DNA from: Brachionus manjavacas
Lineage: Eukaryota; Rotifera; Eurotatoria; Ploima; Brachionidae
DNA: 64,000 nucleotides
Direction: 5' to 3'
Assembly: GCA_019054805.1 (NCBI GenBank)
Contig: JAHQIY010000012.1
Coordinates: 2,294,001 to 2,358,000 of the forward strand
Made by a program: the position numbers and the translations under genes. A model generated the notes under the pieces. That model searched no databases, was not told the DNA's origin, and saw only the letters and a program-made list of their open reading frames with translations. Below are positions 22,510 to 46,956 of the stretch, piece after piece. Positions within the stretch are counted from its first letter, which is position 1, and the number at the start of each line of letters is the position of its first letter.

Positions 22510-23510
22510 CAAATCGAGCTTAAAATATTTGATTTTTTGATACTATTTAGGGTTTCAAGAAAACAAGCTCTAACTACAATTTGATGCCAATTCTTTTTAA
22601 TGCTAGAATAATTTTTATATATTTTAGCGACACTGCCTTTCATATATACCTAGATCTATTTGCTCAAATACGTATTAACTATAGCTTTGTCAGTTTGATT
22701 TTTCGATTTAAAAAAAAAAGCTTATCGCTTGATTAAACCTGATTGATTGTAATTTTTAAAATTAAATTAGATAAAATTTGCTTTATTTATTTATTTTTTG
22801 GTATTTTCAATTCTCTTTAACTCTGAATTTTTTTTTTAAATATTTGGTTTTGTGAATTTTTTCTTAATACCTGTAAAAACAATAACTGTTTGATGGAATA
22901 AAAGAGGTTTAAAATCAATCTTGACCTTAAAACTAATGGAAACAATTTAAATGACGAGGAAAAAGTCAGATTCTAAGGCCTCACAATGGACTCAAAACTT
23001 ACCTTTTAAATCAAATTAAAATCAAAATTGTTATGTGGTAAAATTATTTAAATTTAAAATTGAATCTAAAAACTCAATGGCTTCTGGAAATTTGTTAGCA
23101 TTTTTTAATAAAAAGTGTCAATAGGTTAAAAATAGTAGATTTCTATTTAATTTAGTTTTAATAAATCTTTTTACGTATAAACTTAAAAATTGGGGAATTT
23201 ATTTAATATTTGGGGAAAAAAATGCCAAAATTATTTAAATCATTTAAAAAAGGTGTTTATTAGTTTTTATTTTCAATTTAATCTTAAAAAAAAAATAATA
23301 TAAATTAAGGTAATTAAAGTGGTAATAGAAACAAATGGAGATTAGTCGAATCATTGAATTATATTGGGATGTGTATATTATTATTATTATTATTTTTTAT
23401 TTCAAAACAAAAAACACCACTTGGGTTAAATAAAAATAAAAATCAAGTAAGAAAAAAGAAAAAAAATTTGAAAAGTTAAAAAGGAAAAATTAAATTTCAT
23501 TTTTTTTTTA
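22510..23510. other. AT-rich spacer, no gene seen
   Basis: Poly-A/T tracts and a short (ATT)n run near 23380. No coding region or repeat boundary supported. Confidence 0.5.
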
Positions 23511-23513
23511 GTA

Positions 23514-25049
23514 CAGTACTGCTAGAGGTTGTGAAGTTCATTTCAATTCGGAAAAACTTGAATAACTTTTTTACAAAAATAGATAGTTAACTTCTATGAA
23601 ATGCTTAGTGGTTAAGCAAATTTGCTTAATCCAAAAATATATGTCTGCAAAAACTCTGCAATGTAATTGCACCCTTGATTAGAATACTTTTTAATGGTGT
23701 GCAAATTGCAGAAAATTGCAAGGTATTTTGCAGAATTATTTTACTACATTAAGCAAATTTGCTTATAATTAAGCATTTTACAGAACTATATTACCTCTAT
23801 TAGGAAAAAAGCTATTCAAGTTTTTCTGAATTGAAAAGATCGAATTGAAACGAACTTCACAACCCCGTACTGCTATAATTTTATGTAAAATTACGTAAAT
23901 TTACAGTACTTCTAAATTTTAAGATTAAATTGAAAATAAAAACTAAACCTTTTATAAGTGATTTACAGTGATGATTTGATAATAGTGTTTATACCAAATT
24001 TTACGTAAATTTTCGTAAATTTACGAAAAATTTCGAAAAAACTTGTAGAAAGGAAAATGCCAAAAAAATACCGTTTTTAGGCCATTAATACGTTTTTTTA
24101 GTAAATTTAACAAAATCAAAAAAATTTTGAGAAAAAAATTTTTACAAATTTTTACGTAAATTTACGTCAAGACCGAACTTTGAAAAGGTAAATTTCAGTA
24201 AAAATTTGTAAAAAATGTTAGCGGCTGGTGCTTTTAATTGTTGATAAAAATAATAAAAGTCATAAAAAATGGCTCCAAATTTGTTATATTATTTTCTTTT
24301 TAAATATATTTGATTTTATTTTTATTTTGCTGAGCTTGTTTTTCTTTGTGAATTAACGAATAAAATATTTATAAGGATTTAAAATAGTCTTTAAATCATG
24401 ACACCTGGAAAACAAAAACAGTTTAGTGACAGACCTCGAACTAGTCGCCATCAAAATGTGTAAAAATTTGTAAAAAAATTAAAAATTCAATCAAATATTA
24501 TTTAATAATACTATTAAAATATTATTCATTATATTTCATTTTTTTTATTAATCTTTCAATCTCTCATTTATCTCTAATATGAATTAATAAATATTTTAAA
24601 GTTAACATTAAAACAATAAGTGAAAGATTTTTGAATATATGCTTTTCTTTCCTTATTAATTTGGTTATTAAAATAAATAAATTGATTCAAAAAAATTTTT
24701 ATTTTTATTTTTGAAATTAAATAATGAATTAATCTATAATTTTTTAGCTTTTTAAACTGAACGATTCGTTTTTAATGAATTTATCGCCTGCTCAAAAGCT
24801 TTTTCAACAATTTCTCCATTAGGGACAAATTTCGCAATGTGAACTAAAAAATTTGATTGAATTTTTAATTTTTAAAAAATTAATTTTTTTCCGAATTTAG
24901 GCCCAAAAAATTTTAAACAAGTCAAAAAATGTCAAAATTCTCAAAAAAAATAGTATTTTTTGAATTTTTACTTTTTACAAAAATTTTCGTAATTTCCGGT
25001 AGTTTCACTACGTAAAATTACGTAAAAACAGAAAATCATGGCAGTACTG
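23514..25049. mobile_element. TA-flanked TIR element (ends CAGTACTGC), with a MITE nested in its left TIR
   Basis: Left end TA+CAGTACTGCTA... (interrupted by the MITE at 23525-23866, then continuing ATAATTTTATGTAAAATTACG) and right end, read inward, CAGTACTGCCATGATTTTCT, flanked by TA at 23512-23513 and 25050-25051. The interior has many ACGTAAA words but no transposase, so it is non-autonomous. A Tc1/mariner/pogo-type TA target is inferred. A word ACAGTGATGATTTGATAA near 23967 matches the terminus of the palindromic MITE at 41922-42217 and may be a further nested remnant. Confidence 0.6.
23525..23866. mobile_element. MITE with 9-bp target duplication, copy 1 (342 bp)
   Basis: Inverted ends GAGGTTGTGAAGTTC and (read inward) GGGGTTGTGAAGTTC, extending with mismatches for about 50 bp (CATTTCAATTCG..., AAAACTTGAATA). 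It is flanked by a perfect 9-bp duplication, GTACTGCTA (23516-23524 and 23867-23875). No coding capacity; internally it holds GCAAATTTGCTTA palindromes and TGCAGAA repeats. A 9-bp duplication with G-rich ends suggests a Mutator-like family. It matches the element at 36844-37204. Confidence 0.8.
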
Positions 25050-25051
25050 TA

Positions 25052-25377
25052 ATAAGACTGCAAAAATTTCTCAAATTTTTTTAAAAATAAATTTGAAACA
25101 TCGCACTTTTTTCATGTTTTTTCTAACTTGGATGAAAATTTACCTCCAAAGACGAAAAAATGAATCATATACTAAACACAACAAAAATTTTAAGAATTTT
25201 GTTTATTTCTATTATTTATTTAAATTTTAAGACACATTGACAGTTATATTATAAAAATTAAAAAAATTCAAATTACAAAATAAAATTAGTTTTAATAATA
25301 TTCCTAATTTTTCCAAAAAAATTACACAATAAGTCATCCGAAGTCATAATTAACTTTTAATAATTTATTTAGTACTT
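25052..25377. other. AT-rich spacer
   Basis: No feature supported. Confidence 0.5.
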
Positions 25378-25379
25378 TA

Positions 25380-26186
25380 ATGAGTGTTCAAAAAATCTCG
25401 GTGCTTTTGTTTAAATTGAAAAAAAAATTTGTTGCGGTAGACCGATCCCCATAAAATTTTTCACAGGGTTACTTTGGAATATCTAGTATAAAAATACATG
25501 GTCAGCTTTTCAGTTAAAGCCTTCCTGAAATAGGCAGTCACATAACCTTGAACTTCCTCAAACCCTCAAAATGTCGTCTAGCCTTTCGATTTTCAAAATT
25601 TATTTTTACATATTGTCGAATAGATAATTGAATGAGGATTACAACGATACATAGATTATGTCTGTACGATGTTCTGTTCAAAAGTTATGGTCAAAAAACT
25701 CTTAATATTACCTTAATTTCCGAGGGGTGAAAAAAAAGGGGTAATTTCACTTTATTAGCAATAACTTTTGAACGCAATAAGCTATCCCCTTAAAATTTCA
25801 AACTTAAGTAAAAATGAAACTAAGTAATTAAATAAAGTTTAAATCAAGTTCATCTATATATCTCTTCGCCTTTTAGACCTATTTTTGAACAGAACATCGT
25901 ACAGACATAATCTATGTATCGTTGTAATCCTCATTCAATTATCTATTCGACAATATGTAAAAATAAATTTTGAAAATCGAAAGGCTAGACGACATTTTGA
26001 GGGTTTGAGGAAGTTCAAGGTTATGTGACTGCCTATTTCAGGAAGGCTTTAACTGAAAAGCTGACCATGTATTTTTATACTAGATATTCCAAAGTAACCC
26101 TGTGAAAAATTTTATGGGGATCGGTCTACCGCAACAAATTTTTTTTTCAATTTAAACAAAAGCACCGAGATTTTTTGAACACCCGT
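25380..26186. mobile_element. Foldback element with ~300-bp inverted arms, TA-flanked
   Basis: Arms 25380-25683 and 25884-26186 are reverse complements, apparently near perfect over about 300 bp. The ends are AYGRGTGTTCAAAAAATCTC with TA at 25378-25379 and 26187-26188. The 200-bp centre has no ORF. The GTGTTCAAAAA-type end and TA target resemble mariner/Tc1 termini. Near-identical arms imply a recent origin or ongoing gene conversion. Confidence 0.85.
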
Positions 26187-26223
26187 TATATAGATAAATA
26201 AATTCTTGATTTGTTTCCATATA

Positions 26224-26943
26224 ACGTAATGGTTCGATAAATATGACATGTCACTAACAAATTTAGTGACATGTCATATTTGAGTGAACACTGATTTTTA
26301 AAATTGAAATATTCGCTTTTAGTGACATGCAACAAAAAGCGAATATGCATAAATATTGCTATTTTTATGAAAATATTGCTCGGGTTTAATGACATGTTTT
26401 TAACTCATGTTAATTTAAAAATCAACTTCTTTTTTTTTGAAAAATAAACTCTTTCGGCTTTATAAGAGGCTTAAAGCCTAATGACTCATTCTATTGTAAA
26501 AATTGTAGTTAGTTTAACTTTTAAAATTCAACTTAAATGTGGTCCAACTTTTTTACTCGTTCCAAGATTTGTTAACTTCATCCGTTCTTGTTTTTTTAGA
26601 CTTAATAAGATTCCAATATATTATGAATTTTTGTACATTTTTTACTTGTTTTTAAAACTATAATACATTAAAAAATTCAATTCAATTCAAATAAAATATA
26701 TTTTTCGTAAAAAAACTTTTATCTTAAATTATTTATTTTAAATAATGTGTCAATTACATGAGTTAAAAACATGTCATTAAACCCGAGCAATATTTTCATA
26801 AAAAATAGCAATATTTATGCATATCCGCTTTTTGTTGCATGTCACTAAAAGCGAATATTTCAATTTTAAAAATCAGTGTTCACTCAAATATGACATGTCG
26901 CTAAATTTGTTAGTGACATGTCATATTTATCGGACCATTACGT
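26224..26943. mobile_element. Second TA-flanked inverted-repeat element (~190-bp arms)
   Basis: Arms about 26224-26415 and 26751-26943 are inverted copies with a few mismatches. Ends ACGTAATGGTYCGATAAATA are flanked by TA at 26222-26223 and 26944-26945. The arms contain internal ATGACATGTCA palindromes. The 330-bp centre (with a short frame at 26481-26663 and ATTCAATTCAATTCAA) looks like unrelated captured or inserted DNA. It lies only about 40 bp from the preceding foldback. Confidence 0.8.
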
Positions 26944-27139
26944 TAATAAGTTATATTATATTTGATATAACAAATTTAACCGAGTCTGCAAGACCCATTT
27001 TTAGACACCTAAAACTAAATGAAATCAATCATTTTTTTAGTAACAAATTCTGTCTTGTGTCCAGTTCACTCAGCACACTATTCGGAATTTAAATGTTGTC
27101 AAGTACATGTCTAAAAATAGACTTAAATAAAAATCCAAT

Positions 27140-27448
27140 CAGGTAAGGATTTGAGACCATTGGTTTGCACCCAAGCCAAACCTAGTGTTCAACCGTTATT
27201 AAGAAAAAAAATGCTCTTAATTCTAAATTTTACTTTTATTTTAATGACAATATAACAAATAAGCAACAAAAAAAAAAAAAGAATGTAGAAAAAAAATATT
27301 TAAAAAAGTGTGAAAAAAAAACATTCTAAAATAATTAAGAGAACTTTTTTTTTATTCATTAGCTGATGTTTTTTTAAGTAAATCAATAAAAATTTTCAAT
27401 TCAAACATCTTAACAACTACACACAAAGACTGGCAACAAAAAAATTGC
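27140..27448. other. 3' flank of the CECR2-like gene
   Basis: AT-rich; minus-strand AATAAA-like words around 27345-27400 may serve for polyadenylation. Upstream at 26970-27100 a segment reading NLTESARPIFRHLKLNE resembles one near 37635 and may be an old repeat. Confidence 0.4.
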
Positions 27449-40785
<13,337 letters not shown>

Positions 40786-40799
40786 CTTTCAAGCAACTT

Positions 40800-41500
40800 A
40801 AAAGAGAAAAAAAAGAAAGATTTTTTTAGAACATGTACTAGGGGCATGGTGATTAGAAAGTGTCTTATTTGAGTGTGACTCGAGTGGTGTACATGCATGA
40901 AAAGTTTTCTTAATGGTGACTGGAAAATAAAGTTTGTTAACAAAGGCACAGATGGGCCTGAAGCAGAACGCCATTCGTGACTTGAACTGTCAGCTAAACG
41001 TCATCCTAGCTATTCCTATGCTAAATATTACTCAGTCTTTTTTCTTCTTTTTCTTCTAGCTTTTCATAATATATAAAATATAAATATATAAATATATATG
41101 AACGAAATTTCTACTCTTAGTTAGTTTTATTTTCCTCTCGATCTCTCGCTCGTTTATACATAAAGTTGTCGAGCATTTTTTATGTATGCGTGTGTATGTA
41201 GAATGAGTTGAGAAATAATAGCATGGGCCGGAATTTGTCTGAAAAGGCCCATGGCGCCCAACTGGCCACCAGCCATGCCAATTTGCCAAATTTGCATCAC
41301 CTCTAACATTTGATCTGCTAATTTATTCAATAATTTACACATTTGGTCAAAATTAACTTAACATAAATTTTAAATATAAAAAAAAAACAGGACCATAATA
41401 CTGCCCAAAGTTTCAAAGTAAATAAACATGCTTGTGCCCATGCCTTAATAGACCCATTAACACTCCAATTATTTGAATTCTTTATTAAAATTTTTTTTTT
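40800..41500. other. Upstream region of the CECR2-like gene; possible short exon
   Basis: 40800-41060 is relatively GC-rich and should hold the 5' UTR and promoter of the CECR2-like gene. On the minus strand 41342-41160 is an open frame, MCKLLNKLADQMLEVMQIWQ followed by a Gly/Ala/Met-rich part; it starts with ATG and is more GC-rich than its surroundings. It could be an exon of an unrelated small gene. I cannot link it to another exon or to a family. Confidence 0.3.
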
Positions 41501-41529
41501 AAATTAAAATAAAGTTTTTTATTGCAGAG

Positions 41530-42313
41530 TCATTCGAAAAAATGCAACAGCAAGGTTTTATAATCAATTAGGTAAAAAATTTTTAAAAAATTTATTAATT
41601 AAATGTTGAGAACTCTTTAAAATTGACCCGAAGCTGAAGTTCTTTAATCATTTTTAAGAAATTACTAAAAAAGCGTCATCAAATTCCACATTTTGAAAAA
41701 ATGAAAAGTTTTTAAAATAGATCAACTCTTTTTAAACAAACAAGACATTGTAAAAATTCCTGTTTAGATCCATATTTGATTATTGCTTTGTCATTTTAAA
41801 ATACGCTTCACAAAAAATAAAAAATGACCTTCAAATTTTCCAAAACAAAATCCTAAGAATTATTTGATTTTTGAAGAAATAAACAACTTTTTAAAAAATA
41901 AGAATATCGAATGAGCAATTACAGTGGTGATTTGATAAAATCCGAAAAGTGAGAAAGAGGTATTTTACGAAAAATTGCGTAAATCTTCAGGATTTTGAGA
42001 TAATTTTGGTTAAATTTTAAATTGGCCGTTTTGAATCTTACCAAATTTAACCAAACCAAAATTATCTCAAAATCCTGAAGATTTACGCAATTTTTCGTAA
42101 AATACCTCTTTCTCACTTTTCGGATTTTACGTTAATTTACGTAAATGTGGTAAAATTTTGTTAATTAACGATATTTTACGTAATTTTTCGTAAAATACTG
42201 TTATCAAATCACCACTGTAATCCCAAAAGCCACTAAGTAGAATTTATTAATCAGATTTTTTTTTATTTCCTTCGAATTATCCTTTTTTTAAAGGGGTTTT
42301 CAAATAAATAAAT
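41530..42313 (+). mobile_element. LINE 3' fragment, interrupted by a MITE
   Basis: 41530-41921 gives broken plus-strand frames such as RSLFDYCFVILKYASQKIKN and KILRII, related to the minus-strand LINE fragment at 48173-48655 (RSLFDSCFLI, RVLRII). The frame resumes after 42219 and ends with a CCTTT/AAAGG hairpin and an AAATAAATAAAT tail (42277-42313). The palindromic MITE 41922-42217 lies inside. Confidence 0.6.
41922..42217. mobile_element. Palindromic MITE, TA-flanked (296 bp)
   Basis: Ends CAGTGGTGATTTGATAA at both sides in inverted orientation, flanked by TA (41920-41921, 42218-42219). The left half to about 42020 and the middle to about 42127 form a long inverted repeat (AAAATCCGAAAAGTGAGAAA and its complement, and CAAAATTATCTCAAAATCC). 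A further ACGTAAA-rich segment leads to the right end. No ORF. It sits in an older LINE fragment. Confidence 0.8.
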
Positions 42314-43672
42314 GTTTAAGATGGTTAATGGTTTAGAGATTGTTGCTTTAACCTACTGGACCAATTATAGTTTAAAAAACCAAGATGAAAAATCGAAGAA
42401 ATGAGTTGAGAAGACAGGAACAGAACCTTACACGAGAGCAAGTAAGGACTTGTCTTCCTAGATTTATCTTTTTTATTAAACAGAGTTGTCAATGATGGAA
42501 CTAGATTAAAATAGCATTAATCAAATAGCATCAATCAGAATTGCATAAAAAATTGCACACCGTTTTTTAATCAAAATGACAAAAATATAATTTTTTGAAA
42601 TCAAATGGCATAAAAAAATTTAAAAAATTTCACAAAAATTTTTTGATAAATGTGATTTTATTTCTGATAAATACAAGATAGATACAAGATAAATGAATGA
42701 AAAGTTGATAAACTAAAACAAAAAATACAAGAAATTAGTCAATTTTTAACAATAAAGAAAGGGTACTTTTTTTCGTGCTACTTAGATTATTTTTTCTGCT
42801 AAAAAAACTTTTATGGACAACTTAGCAAATTATATTTTTATTATTATTTTTAAAACACTAAAAAATAATTTAGATATCAGCATAATTAATTTTTCTATCT
42901 GATATATTTTTTATGAAATTTTGTATCTATTTTTATTTATGCAGCAGCAGAATGAATTTTTGTATCATCATAAAATATAAGTGATAAAGAAAGGGTATAT
43001 TTTTTGTCAGTAGATAATTATTTTTTTTAGTAGATATTTTTTTTTTAATAAAAATTAGACAAAATCAATAAGAAGTAGATAATAGTTTTTAATAGAAGAT
43101 GTTTATTTTTTCAAACATAGATAATTAAAAAAAACATAAGAAAAACAGTAAAAAAATTACCTTGAAAAAAACAAACAAAGTAATTGACTCTTAATTTCTT
43201 AACCTTTTTGACGACTGCTAACTTTCATTATTAGATTTTTTTGGTCTTCAACGTTTACGTTTCTCAGAAATTTGAATAATGTTTTCGATAAAGAAATAGA
43301 TTTAACGAATTCAATATGAATCGAATCAAATTTCTTGCTTTTTTTGTATCCTTTCTTTCCTGATAATAATCTGTGATGATGTTCTTTATTCGTTCGTCCA
43401 TGCGAACGTACTTGTTCAAGCGTAATAATTTCTCTGATTTTGATGTACTTATTTTCATTATGTAATTGCTCTTGTTTTAAAATATTCTCCAGAGAATAAA
43501 CTTTCGGGTGTTTTTTGAGAGTTTTAGATTTTAAGAAAAATCTTTAGTTAAAACTGAAAAGTTTAGTATCTAAATGAATTTTATCTTTATGATTTGTTGC
43601 TGCTACACTTTTTCAAAAAAGATGACAAAATTAAAAAATTTAATATTTTTTATTTACAATGAGTAAATTAAA
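42314..43672. other. AT-rich DNA with a possible old transposon frame
   Basis: The minus-strand frame 43458-43264 (MKISTSKSEKLLRLNKYVRM ...) starts with ATG but has no recognisable domain. Elsewhere only A/T-rich repeats and words such as CAGAGTTGTCAATGATGG (42481), which could be a transposon end. Confidence 0.3.
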
Positions 43673-43754
43673 GACGAGGTGGCCGAGTGGTTAAGGCGAT
43701 GGACTGCTAATCCATTGTGTTTTGCACGCGAGGGTTCGAATCCCTTCCTCGTCG
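43673..43754 (+). tRNA. tRNA-Ser(GCU)
   Basis: An 82-nt cloverleaf: acceptor GACGAGG/CCTCGTC with discriminator G, A box TGGCCGAGTGG, anticodon arm TGGACTGCTAATCCA with anticodon GCT, a long variable arm (TGTGTTTTGCACG) typical of serine tRNAs, T arm with B box GGTTCGAATCC. A T6 Pol III terminator follows at 43757-43762. No intron, CCA not encoded, as in eukaryotes. Confidence 0.97.
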
Positions 43755-43756
43755 AA

Positions 43757-43762
43757 TTTTTT
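43757..43762 (+). terminator. Pol III T-run terminator of tRNA-Ser
   Basis: Six consecutive T residues start 2 nt after the tRNA end. Confidence 0.85.
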
Positions 43763-43764
43763 CA

Positions 43765-45039
43765 TTAATCATAAAGCAAAAAAAAACATTTCTTTTCTTT
43801 ATAAAATTAAAAAATTTAGGAAATAATTTCTTTAGATTTCTTTTTAGATTATTTTTTTTTGACTAGTAGAAAAAGAAAGTCTAAGTATGATTTTCAACTT
43901 TTGTCGAAAATTAATTTCATTATTTAAAATTGGGTAATGTTTTAATAATTTATTTGTACTTATTTAATTTTCGAAGTGAAATTCACTGAATTCTGTTTGA
44001 ATATCTCATAATTGATTTTTGTGGCTATTAAATAAATTTTTTTACATCAGCCAAAAAAATTAAAGTACTAAAAAATTTCTCTTGTTCATTTGCTTGTTTA
44101 ATTTCTATTTTTTTTAACATTTTTGCAAAAATTTGCCATTTTTTACGGAAATTCAGTAAAAAATTTTATTTTTAAGATTGCAAAAAAAAACTTTCTTTTT
44201 AGACTTTTTAAAATTTTACCATTTTTTACGTAGGCTAAGATAAATTCATTTAACAAGACTTAATTGAAAAAAAGAATTTTATGCTCTCAAATGACACGCA
44301 GTTTAAAATAAAATAAAATTTTTTATTTGAATAAATAAAGCAATAGTTTTTTTTTTATTTTTATTTTTTAATTTTTTTTATTCTTCTTTTGATATTTTTT
44401 TTATTAAATTTATGATTATTGATATCAAAATCTTGTTTTAAAATTAAAAAAATTACTGGTAAAATAACTAGATTAGAATCTGTGATTGAAAATTAAAATT
44501 GTGGTTGCTTTATTAAATTAGTAGTATAATTTACTATTTTTAATGGTTACAGTTTACTATGATCCAAAATTTTAATTTTGAAATGTAAAACAATAATTTT
44601 AACTTGAAAAAAAAATTCGAAATCAAATATTAGGGAATAGTGACCAAACGAATAACAATCTTAAATGCGATGAAGACAGAGCTGGGGAAGTGACTGTGCT
44701 ATAAACACAGTTACCATAGATGGGATCCAAGTGTTTCCCATCTTCGCAAGTCTAGTTTGCTAGCTTGTTGTAACTTATTATTTTTACATTTAACAACCCT
44801 AGAATAAAAACTTTTAGAGTAACCTGTTTTTATCAAAAAAATGGTCTATTTTTTTTTTAATGATCAGACAAATTACCTTAAATCGAATTTTAAATAATAA
44901 AATATAGACCAAATTTTTTATCAAATTTGAATAAATATTTGGATTAAATTTTTCTCACTGGAGCATGACGTCTTACTGCTCAAAATAAAAAAAAATCAGA
45001 TAAATTATTCTAAATTTAAATGATTCTTAATTTTAAAAG
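43765..45039. other. AT-rich intergenic; one structured GC-richer island at 44665-44770
   Basis: No coding region. The island (44665-44770) contains CTGTG-CTATAAA-CACAG (5-bp stem, 7-nt loop), AGATGGGA/TCCCATCT (8-bp stem, 44718-44743) and AAG.CTAG/CTAG.CTT (about 44748-44765) in close succession. It may be a small structured RNA or a remnant of one. It matches no family I can name. Confidence 0.35.
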
Positions 45040-46956
45040 ATGACCAAATTTTTTTATATTCTGAGTGCTTTTTTTTTTATAAAGATCCGCTCGGTGAGTA
45101 TTTTAAACTACACACAGACACATTCTAAAATGTTTTTTGTCAGGTAAAAACTCAATGTGCCAAAGGTCTCTATAATCCGAATGACTTGTCACTAATTCCG
45201 ACTTATGCTTTGAATTTAGATGACCCGCCTGAAAAACGATGGAATCACATAGTCATTAATTACAAAGACCAAGTATTTTTTATTTCTGAGTAATTAGAGT
45301 TGGGTTCAAATTAATTAAATTAAATAGTTAGAAAATTTGTTTAATTATTTCAAACAAAATCAAACTCAGTATAGAATTTTTTTGGATAACAACAACCGCA
45401 ATTTGGACAAACTGGCGAAAGCTTTTCCTGAGCCCTATAGACAAGAAATACTAGGCATGTCTAATGCAACTGGAATAGGCGTCGAAGACTTTATGCTTTT
45501 AAATGTGTTTTATGAACTGTCATCTTCTTGTTCGTCAATAGTGGCCAAAGATTTCCAAGGCGAAATTTATCTTGCAAGAAATCTTGATTTTGGCTTATTG
45601 CTTGGATGGGACACTAGGAATGATGTAATTTTAATCAAGAAGTCTTGTAGGAAATTTTTCTTTTTAATAAAACCAGACATGGATGACCACTCAATTGTTG
45701 AGGAAGATTACAATCAATTTGTTTTTTTACAGAGAAAACCAACTGCTGTTTAAATCGACCACACTGGTCGGATTTGTTGGACTGCTTACAGGACTAAAGC
45801 CTGTTGGTGACTTTTTTCATTGGGATTTAATTATTAAATGAAAATATATAATCTATTAGAATAAGTATAGTTTATCAATAAATCAACGAAAAGACAATGT
45901 TCCGGGAATAGCTGGAATACTTTCTTGGGTTGCTGGCAATAGCTTGAATGCTTCATGGGTTACTTTATTGAGTAGAGAAGTTTTTGAGCAAGACTTGAAC
46001 TATTTAGAAGTTGTTGATCTTTTGTCACAAACAGACTTGTTGGCACCAGTTTATTACATCATTGCTGGGACTAATGAATTTCAAGTAATTTTTGGTATTA
46101 ATTTAGATTTTTTTGATTAAAGATGCTGAGTGTTTTTTAATTTTTTAAAAAAAAAAAATTTAAAATAAGATTTTTTTTCTTTATTTTTCAAACAAAAAAT
46201 TCTTTATTTTATCAAAAATTGACTAAATTTCGCTTGAGTTCAATTCCTAAATTATTTTTAAAGTAAAAATTAAATAATGATGCTGATGAGACTAATTTTA
46301 GTGACTGTGGAGCAGAGAAATATTTGAGCCCGTGAATTTCAACAAAACAAAATGCAATCCGAAATTAAAACAATTTAAATTTAAATTTTTCATTTAACTT
46401 TTTCAAAGAACACTGCTTGTTACTGTTTTTGCTTTAACTTTTTTTTGTTAAATTATTAAGAGAATCATTAGCTTTGAATTATCAACATTCGAATTATTAA
46501 ATTTTAAGATAAATAACTAAGTTTTTGATTTACGCAAGGGAGCAGTGATTACTAGAAATCAGACAGATTTGCTGGATCTATGGAACTTGGGGTCGAACAA
46601 CAGTTGGTTTTTGGGACAAACTAATTATGACCGATGGAAAGCACCTTTGGTTATTGACGACAGAAGGACTCCAATTTATGTTTGTATGAAAGATTTTGGA
46701 AGAGAAGTATTTTAATAAAAATAAATTGTTAAATCACGATCAAAATTCTAAATAATAGAATTTATCGTTTGATAGTTTATTTAATGTACTTTCTACTCAA
46801 CCTGTACTAAACAAAGTAATTTTTTCACTAATTTTCAATTGGATTTAAATTAAAAAAAATTTTAAGTTAACTATTCATACTACCTTAATAAAAGTAAGAA
46901 CTGGTCAATATGAATCTTATTTCCAAGAATGCAAGACTCCATGTGCACTTTTTTAG
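45040..46956 (+). CDS. ASAH1: Acid ceramidase-like / N-acylethanolamine amidase family hydrolase (8 exons, 379 aa)
   Basis: Exons: 45040-45093, 45144-45272, 45328-45624, 45677-45802, 45866-46084, 46539-46706, 46759-46815, 46867-46956; all phase 0, no internal stop, 379 codons. Residues 1-18 are a signal peptide. CAKGLYNPND and LNLDDPPEKRWNHIV fit the N-terminal alpha part. The catalytic Cys is Cys129 in SSCSSIVAKD, at the usual autocleavage junction, followed by RNLDFG (145-150) and GWDTRND. Later landmarks: FVGLLTGLKP, INQRKDNVPGIAG, ITRNQTDLLDLW, TNYDRWKAPLVIDDRRTP and VLSTQPVLNKLTIHTTLI. The C-terminal half is closer to acid ceramidase than to NAAA. Such lysosomal Ntn-hydrolases cleave ceramide or N-acylethanolamines. 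The intron 3 and 4 junctions were chosen by matching the family; read-through would stop after 45753. Confidence 0.92.

Noticed and set aside
44665..44770. tRNA-Tyr-like gene based on the CTGTG-CTATAAA-CACAG arm
   Set aside because: No B box, no D arm and no acceptor stem; kept only as a possible structured RNA.
45337..45753. Stand-alone 138-residue protein
   Set aside because: Begins at TTG and its last 43 codons are intron 3 plus the out-of-frame start of exon 4. The family-matching frame requires splicing at 45625-45676.
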